A stretch of DNA of 23,886 bases from JBKHYJ01 sp046565505. Lineage in GTDB: Bacteria > Acidobacteriota > Blastocatellia > UBA7656. Shown one piece after another: positions 14,699 to 20,813 of this stretch. The stretch covers positions 1-23,886 of the forward strand of contig JBKHYJ010000081.1 of the NCBI GenBank assembly GCA_046565505.1, given 5' to 3'. A program made the translations under genes and the position numbers. How positions within the stretch are numbered: the first letter of the stretch is position 1; each line of letters starts with the position of its first letter. The notes below the pieces were generated by a model that was not told where the DNA came from, ran no database searches, and saw only the letters and a program-made list of their open reading frames with translations.

Positions 14699-15241
14699 CT
14701 ACAAGCCCTTCTTGTCGCCGTGCTCGTGCGGGGCGAGGTAAGGGACCGTCGCCGTGGCCGAGGCGCGGAGCTTCCCGTAGCGGGCCTCGAAGACCAGCGT
14801 GTCCGTATCGTTATCGGGGCGAACGTCGAAGCTGAGATAGTTAACGGTCGGCCCATCCATCGACGACTGAAGTGGGATCGTGATGTCTTTGCCGCCGCCG
14901 CTCAGCACCAGCTTGAACGCGTCGTTCGCGTCGAAACTGAATCCCATCGTGTAAGAGCCTTTCGGGACCTGCACGCCGGCGACGACCACGTCGAAATCCG
15001 AATCGAATTTGCCGATGCTCTTCCAGAGGCGGTTGAAATTGGCGAGCATTCGGTCCTGCTTCCTATTATTAAAACCCTGCTCGTTGAAGTGAAGCGACTT
15101 GTAGCTGAGCGTGAGCTTGCCCGCCCCTTCGAGCGTCAAGGTGTGTGAAAAATTCTTCGCCACCGTGCGAGGGTCATGCGCGGAGGCGATCTGCGCCGCG
15201 AACAAAACTACGACTAACGACGAAAACAGAACCTTCTTCAT
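14699..15241 (-). CDS. Small exported DUF2911-like protein
   Basis: The 180-aa product begins with a clear signal peptide (MKKVLFSSLVVVLFAAQIASA, cleavage before HD). The mature part has the DUF2911-like order: a short strand with SYKSLHFN, an NFNRLWKSIGKF helix, the VVVAGVQVPKGSYTMGF strand pair, and a KLVLSGGGKDITIPL hairpin. The sequence is a divergent member and the function of the family is unknown. The C-terminus is His/Lys-rich (PHEHGDKKGL). The ATG at 15241 is chosen because AAGGAG (15249-15254) lies 7 nt upstream and it opens the signal peptide; an in-frame ATG at 15289 would add 16 Arg-rich residues. It has its own strong promoter. Convergent with the caspase-like gene. Confidence 0.72.
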   Translation of the reverse strand: MKKVLFSSLVVVLFAAQIASAHDPRTVAKNFSHTLTLEGAGKLTLSYKSLHFNEQGFNNRKQDRMLANFNRLWKSIGKFDSDFDVVVAGVQVPKGSYTMGFSFDANDAFKLVLSGGGKDITIPLQSSMDGPTVNYLSFDVRPDNDTDTLVFEARYGKLRASATATVPYLAPHEHGDKKGL

Positions 15242-15406
15242 TTGTCTTCTCCTTATGACGGTCTTTCCGCAATTCCGGGCCCCGCGCACGCTTCGACCTG
15301 CGAGGTCCCGAGGCTTGCCGATGTTTTATTCTGACGGGAGCCTGGGCCGCCGGGTCATTCGCCCGACATAGCCCGGCAGATTATTACCCTGAGCCTGTGA
15401 AATCAG

Positions 15407-15435
15407 ATTATATCGCTTCGACAGGGGCGTGACAA
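15407..15435 (-). promoter_or_regulatory. Strong sigma70-type promoter of the DUF2911-like gene
   Basis: On the minus strand TTGTCA (15435-15430, 5/6) and TATAAT (15412-15407, 6/6) are separated by exactly 17 nt. This is the best promoter match in the window. It predicts a start near 15400 and a leader of about 160 nt. Confidence 0.7.
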
Positions 15436-15455
15436 CGCGGCGCCATTCTGCCCGG

Positions 15456-15481
15456 CCGTGCCGGTTCGATGAGCGGCACGG
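15456..15481. repeat. 8-bp inverted repeat between divergent promoters
   Basis: CCGTGCCG (15456-15463) and CGGCACGG (15474-15481) flank 10 nt. It lies about 20 nt upstream of the minus-strand -35 box and 60 nt upstream of the plus-strand one, so it could be a regulator site; chance is also possible in GC-rich DNA. Confidence 0.3.
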
Positions 15482-15541
15482 GACATGGCGCGGGCCAGTT
15501 GCGGGCGCGGAGCCTTCGGCTTGCCTTTCAGGTCAAAGCGG

Positions 15542-15571
15542 TTGACGCGGATTGATGGGCTAACCTACTAT
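15542..15571 (+). promoter_or_regulatory. Likely promoter of the tat genes
   Basis: TTGACG (15542-15547, 5/6) and TACTAT (15566-15571, 4/6) are 18 nt apart in a locally AT-rich stretch. A start near 15578 would give a leader of about 83 nt before tatA. Confidence 0.5.
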
Positions 15572-15660
15572 TGAAGTTGATAAGGAAAAGCAACATCAAG
15601 GCGAGCCGAGGGCTTGCCAATCTCCCTGATAGTTGTTGGCCCATATGTGAGGGATAAAGC

Positions 15661-16017
15661 ATGGGAAGTCTGGGGATGCCCGAAATTCTGATGATCCTCG
15701 TCATCGCGCTGATCATATTCGGCCCGCGCAAGCTGCCGGAGCTCGGGAAGACGCTCGGCCAGAGCCTCGCGCAGTTCCGAAAGGCCAGCGAGGACTTTAA
15801 GCGCCAGTGGGAGGACGAGGTCGAGATCGAGAAGCGCAGGTTAGAGGCTCCGCCCGCCCAGCGGCCGGCTTACACGGAGCCCGTCTCTGCCCCCGCCGAA
15901 GATTACGCCGCGGCCGAGGTTGCGCAGCCGGACGCGGTTCCGGCTGCCGAACCAGAGCCCGCGACAGTCCCGCGCGGCCAGGACGCGGTCAAAGAGACCA
16001 AGCGCGATTGGATGTGA
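15661..16017 (+). CDS. tatA: Sec-independent translocase subunit TatA/TatB family
   Basis: The 118-aa inner-membrane protein has the family layout: a short N-terminal transmembrane helix (about 6-20), the FGPRKLPELGK hinge (20-30), then an amphipathic helix (about 31-60) and an acidic, Ala/Pro-rich tail. It forms the Tat pore/receptor for folded, twin-arginine-signal proteins. A glutamate sits at position 8 (MPEIL), a TatB-like feature; with one TatA/B gene in the locus it may serve both roles. GAGGG (15649-15653) lies 7 nt before the ATG. TatC follows after a 91-nt gap containing hairpins. Confidence 0.93.
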   Translation: MGSLGMPEILMILVIALIIFGPRKLPELGKTLGQSLAQFRKASEDFKRQWEDEVEIEKRRLEAPPAQRPAYTEPVSAPAEDYAAAEVAQPDAVPAAEPEPATVPRGQDAVKETKRDWM

Positions 16018-16076
16018 GGCCGAGGCGGCCGCGGGCCGGGGCCTCTGATTCCGGGGCGCTCAGGCCCGTTTTATTT
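16016..16076 (+). terminator. Hairpins with T-run between tatA and tatC (possible attenuator)
   Basis: GAGGCC (16016-16021, overlapping the tatA stop) pairs with 16040-16045, with a CGGCC/GGCCG stem inside. Alternatively CGGGCC (16032-16037) pairs with GGCCCG (16063-16068), which is immediately followed by TTTTATTT. The two foldings share bases and are mutually exclusive. The second looks like a weak intrinsic terminator inside the tat operon. Confidence 0.45.
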
Positions 16077-16108
16077 CAGCAGCCGGCCCGGACCCCTGAA
16101 CCCGACCT

Positions 16109-17200
16109 ATGACCACCTACACATATTCTGACGAGGAGCGGGATGCGCAGATCGAAGAAGGCAGCATGTCGTTCCTCGATCACCTGGACGAGCTTCGCTC
16201 GCGCCTGATTCGCATCGCCATCTTTGTGGTCGTCGCCTTCGTCGCCTGCTGGGTGTTCTCCGATAAGATTTACAACTTCCTTCAAATCCCCGTCCAGGCG
16301 GCCATGTTAGAGGCTAAGCGCAACAGCTCCAGGGGGCTGCCGGGCGCCGAGATAACTCCGATGGCCGATTACATAGGCAGGGAGGTGGCGTTCGTTTTTC
16401 CGACCGACACCAGGATCGGCAACGCGGTGATTTCGACCGGGACGACCATCACGGCCAGGGTCGAAACGGCGCCCGACGGCCTGCCGCAGCTCGTCACCGT
16501 CTTCCCTTGGGCCATCAACATAGAAACGGTGGTCAAGGATGGATACGTAATCCCGCGCGAGCTGTACCTGACGTCGAACATCTACCTGAACCCTGATAAC
16601 CGGCTCGTCATAGGGACGGTGCAGGGGGCGTTCAACCTCTACATCAAAGTCTCTTTTTACGCCGCGATATTTTTCGGCGTGCCTTTCATACTGATACAGG
16701 TCTGGGGGTTCGTGTCGCCCGGTCTTTACCCCCATGAAAAGAGGTACGCGGCCCCGATAATCCTGATGGCTTCGTTCTGGTTCCTGGCCGGCTGCGCATT
16801 CGCCTACTACATCGCCTTCCCGCGCGCGGCGAACTTTTTGCTCGGCGTTACGGCGCAAGGCAATCTGAGGGCGCTCGTCACGGCGGACGATTACTTTGAT
16901 TTGATAATAACGATAATGCTCGGGCTGGGCATCATATTCGAGATACCGACCGTGACGTTCTTCGGCGCGCGGCTGGGGCTGATATCGCCGGGCCTGTTGC
17001 TGAAGGTGTGGCGCTTCGCGGTGGTCGCCATATTCATCATAGCGGCCGTGTTGTCGCCGACGACAGACGTGCCGAACCTGCTCGTCTTCGCCGCCCCCAT
17101 GCTGATCCTGTATTTTCTGAGCGTCATCATCGCCTGGATGTTTCACCGCAGGCGGAAGACGGAGGCGGAATTCCAGGCCCTGGAGCGCAAGGATGACTGA
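16109..17200 (+). CDS. tatC: Sec-independent translocase subunit TatC with large first periplasmic loop
   Basis: TatC is the multi-spanning Tat receptor that binds twin-arginine signals. Conserved parts are HLDELRSRL (25-33), the first helix (about 34-52), FVSPGLYPHEKR with the key Glu at 210, FEIP (277-280) with Glu278, and the last helices up to about 345. At 363 aa it is about 100 longer than E. coli TatC (258). The extra sequence lies between helix 1 and helix 2 (about residues 66-170), in the first periplasmic loop. The ATG at 16109 lacks a clear ribosome site. An ATG at 16166 (MSFLDHLDELR) has GAAGG nearby and is a credible alternative start. Confidence 0.93.
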   Translation: MTTYTYSDEERDAQIEEGSMSFLDHLDELRSRLIRIAIFVVVAFVACWVFSDKIYNFLQIPVQAAMLEAKRNSSRGLPGAEITPMADYIGREVAFVFPTDTRIGNAVISTGTTITARVETAPDGLPQLVTVFPWAINIETVVKDGYVIPRELYLTSNIYLNPDNRLVIGTVQGAFNLYIKVSFYAAIFFGVPFILIQVWGFVSPGLYPHEKRYAAPIILMASFWFLAGCAFAYYIAFPRAANFLLGVTAQGNLRALVTADDYFDLIITIMLGLGIIFEIPTVTFFGARLGLISPGLLLKVWRFAVVAIFIIAAVLSPTTDVPNLLVFAAPMLILYFLSVIIAWMFHRRRKTEAEFQALERKDD

Positions 17201-17345
17201 GCGCCGCATTCTAAGATTGGCGGCCCCGTCGAGTGGCCTGCGCCTGCGCGCGGCTGTGGGCCGATGACGAAGGGGCTGATCCGGGGGGCTTGACGAGCTG
17301 CGCGCGGCCCGACGTCTTGTGATTTTGTGCCTTTTTCCGCCGAGC

Positions 17346-17375
17346 TTGACCGTGAAGAAGCAGGCCACGTAAACT
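17346..17375 (+). promoter_or_regulatory. Likely promoter of the GWxTD gene
   Basis: TTGACC (17346-17351, 5/6) and TAAACT (17370-17375, 4/6) are separated by 18 nt. The predicted start is about 70 nt before the ATG at 17453. The rest of the 252-nt gap after tatC shows only short GC inverted repeats. Confidence 0.5.
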
Positions 17376-17438
17376 GTTTAGTCAGGGTATTAATGCCTTT
17401 TTAATCAATGTGCCTTCAGGAAGACTTTCCGTTTACCG

Positions 17439-17445
17439 AAAGGAG
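17439..17445 (+). promoter_or_regulatory. Ribosome binding site fixing the GWxTD gene start
   Basis: AAAGGAG ends 7 nt before ATG 17453. The in-frame ATG at 17408 is further upstream without such a site and would put non-signal residues before the signal peptide. CTTTC at 17425-17429 could pair with GAAAG at 17438-17442 and partly mask the site. Confidence 0.65.
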
Positions 17446-17452
17446 TGAGGTT

Positions 17453-19114
17453 ATGAAGAGTGAAGTCAATCTCTTCAAGAGGATTTCCGGCGTCGCGCTG
17501 GTGATGGTGATGGTGGGCGTCATCGCCCCGGCGACCCCCGCCCAGGAGAAGACCCAGAAGGACCGCAACGAGGCCAAGAAGCGCGATGAGCTGAAAGACG
17601 TCTATAAGAAGTGGATCAACGAGGACGTTAATTACATCATCACGGACGACGAGCGGAAAGCTTTTAAGGCTCTGAAGACCGACGAGGAGCGCGACCAGTT
17701 CATAGAGCAATTCTGGCTGCGGCGCGACCCCGACCCCGACACGCCCGAGAACGAGTATAAGGATCAATACTACGAGCGCATACAGTACGCCAACGAGCAC
17801 TTCACGTCCGGCATCCCCGGCTGGAAGACCGACCGCGGGCGCATCTACGTCACGTTCGGCAAGCCGGACGAGATAGAGTCGCACCCGTCGGGCGGCAGCT
17901 ACGACAGGCCCTCTTACGAAGGCGGCGGCTCGACGACGACTTACCCGTTCGAGCTGTGGTGGTATCGTTACATCGAAGGTATAGGCTCTGACGTGGAAAT
18001 AGAGTTCGTGGACCCGTCGGGGTCCGGCGAATACAGGATCGCACGGAGCCCGAACGAGAAGGACGCGATGTTGTTCGTGCCGGGCGCGGGCCTGACGCTG
18101 GCGGAGAGCCTGGGCCTCGCCGACAAATCCGACCGCATAACGGGACTCGGCGGGCAGAACAGCGGCCGCCAGCTCTTCGGCACGAGGGCGAAGGACCAGC
18201 CCTTCGAGCGGCTCCAGTTGATCGCCGACCTCCAGAGGGCGCCGGCCACGAAGTTCCCCGACCTGAAGGTCAAGGCGGACCTGCCGGAGATCGCCTCCGA
18301 CGTACTGCCCTTCAGCGTGCGCACGGATTTCTTCAGGATGAGCAGCGAGTCCGTAGCGACTTCTTTCACCTTGCAGTTCGACCATGCCGACCTGTCGTTC
18401 AAGAACCAGGGCGGCATCTACTCGTCGTCAGTAAATATCTACGCGAAGCTGACCGGGCTTTCGGGCAGGGGAGCGGGGTCGTTTGAAGACACGATCCAGA
18501 CGGCGCGCTACAGCGAGGCCGATTTGCCGGCAGGGCAGACCCAGCGCTCCGTCTACCAGAAGCCCCTGGTGCTGCCGCCCGGCCGCTACAAGATAGACAT
18601 CGTCGCGCGCGACATAGTGAGCGGCAAGACGGGCATACTCCACCACTCGTTCGAGGTCCCGAGGTATCAGGAGAAGCAGCTCGCGACCAGCACACTGATA
18701 CTGGCGGCGTCGGTCGAGCCGCTCGACAACCGCGCCATCCCCGCCGGGCAGTTCATAATCGGCCGCTACAAGGTCAAGCCTTTCGTGAGCGGCGTATACA
18801 AGCCGGGGCAGAACCTCGCCCTGTTCCTGCAGGTCTATGACGCGGAGATGGACCAGCAGACGCTACAGCCCGCCTTAAAGATCGAGTACGTGATATCGAA
18901 AGGCAATCAGGAAATTCTCCGCATCGCCGAAGATGGCAAAAGCAAGCTGGGCATCGTCGACATGAAGGGGCAACAGCTCGTCGTGGCGAGGTCGATCCCG
19001 CTGCAAGACAAGCTCGCGGAGCCCGGCAGCTACACGGTGACGGCCAGGATCACGGACCTGGTCTCGCAGAAGGTCGTGACGCCGCAGGCTCAATATACAG
19101 TCGTGGCGCGTTAA
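17453..19114 (+). CDS. Exported GWxTD domain-containing protein
   Basis: The 553-aa protein has a signal peptide (about 1-30, ending PATPA-QE). Residues 45-140 form the GWxTD domain with FIEQFWLRRDPDPDTPENEY and the name-giving GWKTD at 123-127, followed by GRIYVTFGKPDE. A Gly/Ser/Tyr-rich stretch at about 145-165 leads into PFELWWYRYIEGIG. The remaining 380 residues are beta-rich and probably form Ig-like domains (for example LPPGRYKIDIVARDIVSGKTG and PGSYTVTARITD). GWxTD proteins are common in Acidobacteriota and Bacteroidota; their function is unknown. No transmembrane helix is seen after the signal. It has its own promoter and a strong terminator, so it is monocistronic. Confidence 0.9.
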   Translation: MKSEVNLFKRISGVALVMVMVGVIAPATPAQEKTQKDRNEAKKRDELKDVYKKWINEDVNYIITDDERKAFKALKTDEERDQFIEQFWLRRDPDPDTPENEYKDQYYERIQYANEHFTSGIPGWKTDRGRIYVTFGKPDEIESHPSGGSYDRPSYEGGGSTTTYPFELWWYRYIEGIGSDVEIEFVDPSGSGEYRIARSPNEKDAMLFVPGAGLTLAESLGLADKSDRITGLGGQNSGRQLFGTRAKDQPFERLQLIADLQRAPATKFPDLKVKADLPEIASDVLPFSVRTDFFRMSSESVATSFTLQFDHADLSFKNQGGIYSSSVNIYAKLTGLSGRGAGSFEDTIQTARYSEADLPAGQTQRSVYQKPLVLPPGRYKIDIVARDIVSGKTGILHHSFEVPRYQEKQLATSTLILAASVEPLDNRAIPAGQFIIGRYKVKPFVSGVYKPGQNLALFLQVYDAEMDQQTLQPALKIEYVISKGNQEILRIAEDGKSKLGIVDMKGQQLVVARSIPLQDKLAEPGSYTVTARITDLVSQKVVTPQAQYTVVAR

Positions 19115-19134
19115 AGCGCCCCCAGTCGAGCGAG

Positions 19135-19172
19135 AGAAGCCGGGCCCGCCGCCGTGGGTCCGGCTTCTTTTT
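19135..19172 (+). terminator. Canonical intrinsic terminator of the GWxTD gene
   Basis: AGAAGCCGG (19135-19143) and CCGGCTTCT (19160-19168) form a perfect 9-bp stem with further GC pairing in the loop (GCCC/GGGT). TTTTT at 19168-19172 follows. It starts 20 nt after the stop and is the only textbook Rho-independent terminator in the window. Confidence 0.9.
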
Positions 19173-19184
19173 ATGCCGGGCCGA

Positions 19185-19201
19185 GTTAATAGATAATTAA
19201 C
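19185..19201. repeat. AT-rich palindrome upstream of the mreB-like gene
   Basis: GTTAAT and ATTAAC form a perfect 6-bp inverted repeat around AGATA. It is conspicuous in GC-rich DNA and lies about 100 nt upstream of the start codon. It could be a regulator-binding site. No properly spaced -35/-10 pair was found near it. Confidence 0.35.
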
Positions 19202-19303
19202 GAATCTTATGGCCGCGAGGCGCGCGTGATTTGGTCTTCCCGTTTCTAATTCGCCTTGTTATTATCACTCACTAATAGTGGGCCGGTTCATTAAAGGTAC
19301 AGA

Positions 19304-20338
19304 ATGACTTTTTCAATAGGCAATCCATTCACTGATGATTTGGCGGTTGATTTAGGCACTGTTCATACTTTTATCTACGGCCGCGGGCGGGGCATGGTGG
19401 TCAACGAGCCGTCGCTGGTCGCCATCGACCGGGTGAGTGGGGAAGTGATCGCGGTCGGCAACGAGGCGCTTGAGATGCTCGGCCGCTCGCCGGAAGACGT
19501 AGAGGTCGCCTACCCCATGCATGAGGGGGTCGTGGCCGACTCTGAACTCGCGCAGAAGATGCTTCAAAAATTCATCCGAAAGGCGCGCGGCGGCCGTGCG
19601 CGGTTCTCCCGCCGCATAATACTCGGCGTGCCTTCGGGCATCACTTCCGTGGAGCGCTTCGCCATACGCGAAGTCGTCAAAGGCATCGGCGCGAGCCGCG
19701 TCTACCTGGTCGAGGAGGGGCTGGCGGCGGCCATCGGCGCGAAGCTCCCCGTGGGGGAGATGAAGGCGTCTATGGTCGTAGACATAGGCGGCGCGACGAC
19801 CTCCGTCGCCGTGGTCGCGAACGCAGGGATGGTCGAGTCCGAAACGCTTCGCATAGGGGGCCTCGATATGGACCGCGCCATCACTGACTACATCAAATAC
19901 CAGCACCACGTCCTGATAGGCGAGCGCACCGCCGAGCGCCTGAAGATGGTCTTGGGCTCCGCGACCGACCCGTTCGAGGACCACAAGAGCGTCGTCAAGG
20001 GGCAGAGCGTCAGCGAGGGCGGGCCGGAGGTCATAGAGGTCTCGTCAGTCGAGATTCACAACGCCATAGAGAACATCGTCAGGCAGATGGTCGAAGCGGT
20101 GCGGTCTGTGCTTGAGCGCATCCCGCCCGAGGTCGCGAGCGATGTGCATGACAAGGGGCTGGTGCTGACGGGCGGGATAGCCTTGCTCGCGGGAATGGAT
20201 CAGCGCATAGGCAAGGCCACGAGGCTACAGGTGAACATCGCCGAAAGCCCGAGACAATCGGTCGGACGCGGCTTGATCGCGCTTTACGACCAGCCGCTCC
20301 TGCTCCGCCGCGTCGCGCGCAATATAGAATTAGGGTGA
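19304..20338 (+). CDS. mreB: Divergent MreB/Mbl-family actin-like protein
   Basis: The 344-aa protein has MreB length and aligns along the whole actin-like fold. MreB normally polymerises under the inner membrane and guides lateral wall synthesis. The nucleotide loops are altered: phosphate-1 reads DLGTVHT (16-22; usual DLGTANT), phosphate-2 reads DIGGATTSVAVV (160-171; usual DIGGGTT), and the adenosine loop reads LTGGIALL (288-295; usual LTGGGALL). VEEGLAAAIGAKLPV replaces the usual EEPMAAAIG. It is therefore likely a paralogue. MreC/MreD/PBP2 genes are absent nearby. AAAGG lies 6 nt before the ATG. Its last 9 nt overlap the end of the convergent cupin gene. Confidence 0.88.
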   Translation: MTFSIGNPFTDDLAVDLGTVHTFIYGRGRGMVVNEPSLVAIDRVSGEVIAVGNEALEMLGRSPEDVEVAYPMHEGVVADSELAQKMLQKFIRKARGGRARFSRRIILGVPSGITSVERFAIREVVKGIGASRVYLVEEGLAAAIGAKLPVGEMKASMVVDIGGATTSVAVVANAGMVESETLRIGGLDMDRAITDYIKYQHHVLIGERTAERLKMVLGSATDPFEDHKSVVKGQSVSEGGPEVIEVSSVEIHNAIENIVRQMVEAVRSVLERIPPEVASDVHDKGLVLTGGIALLAGMDQRIGKATRLQVNIAESPRQSVGRGLIALYDQPLLLRRVARNIELG

Positions 20339-20788
20339 GCGTCGCTCGCCGGCCAGGTACTTGTCGGCCGGCCCGGCGCAGTTGACCGCGACGACGCGGC
20401 AAATGAATTGGGTCCGCCCCGGCTTGACCTGATGAATGGCGCGGGGGTTCACGACGATCATATCCCCCGCCTCCAGGTTGTAGTCGTCCCCTTCGACTTC
20501 TATCGTCATGCTTCCTTCCAAGACGATGTAAATCTCAGTTGCGATTTTGTGATAGTGGCGGTCCTGCGGCGCGCGCTCCGTGAAGCTCGCCATCTCCGTG
20601 TCTCGCATGACTTGGACGGGGCACTTGTCCGTGCCGCGGGGCGGCCGCCATATTGATTCGGCGGCCTCTTGTTCGCCGGGGTAAGCTTCCGTGACGAGTA
20701 TCTTTCTCGCGCCGCGGCCGCGCGGCCGCAGGGCGGGGTCCGCCTTCGCAGATTCCAGCGTCACGAGTAGCGCGGGCGGTTTTTTCAT
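20330..20788 (-). CDS. Cupin-domain protein
   Basis: The 152-aa cytosolic protein has a single cupin barrel. Motif 1 gives His78, His80 and Glu85 (HYHKIATEIYIVLEG) and motif 2 gives His119 (GDMIVVNPRAIHQV), so all four usual metal ligands are present. The N-terminal 65 residues are less typical and include a WRPPRGTDKCPVQVM segment. Substrate and reaction cannot be predicted. The ATG at 20788 lacks a visible Shine-Dalgarno. It starts 25 nt after the PIG-L-family gene on the same strand, so the two are probably co-transcribed. The 3' end overlaps the mreB-like gene by 9 nt. Confidence 0.88.
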   Translation of the reverse strand: MKKPPALLVTLESAKADPALRPRGRGARKILVTEAYPGEQEAAESIWRPPRGTDKCPVQVMRDTEMASFTERAPQDRHYHKIATEIYIVLEGSMTIEVEGDDYNLEAGDMIVVNPRAIHQVKPGRTQFICRVVAVNCAGPADKYLAGERRSP

Positions 20789-20813
20789 AACGTGTGAAAG
20801 GGCGGGGCCGGCA

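Larger units (their letters stand above)
15242..15660. other. Intergenic region between divergent DUF2911-like gene and tatA
   Basis: These 419 nt hold no supported coding sequence. They contain a near-consensus minus-strand promoter (15407-15435), a plus-strand promoter candidate (15542-15571), an 8-bp inverted repeat (15456-15463 and 15474-15481, 10-nt loop) between them, and about 160 nt of probable untranslated leader for the DUF2911-like gene. Confidence 0.6.

Noticed and set aside
15242..15289. Upstream start at 15289 for the DUF2911-like gene
   Set aside because: It would add 16 Arg-rich residues before a perfect signal peptide, and the AAGGAG site points to 15241.
16307..17368. Open frame of 353 aa antisense to tatC
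   Set aside because: Arg/His-rich shadow of the hydrophobic TatC codons with no recognisable motif.
19231..19265. TTGGTC and TATTAT as an mreB promoter
   Set aside because: The spacing is 23 nt, outside the 16-18 nt that sigma70 promoters need.
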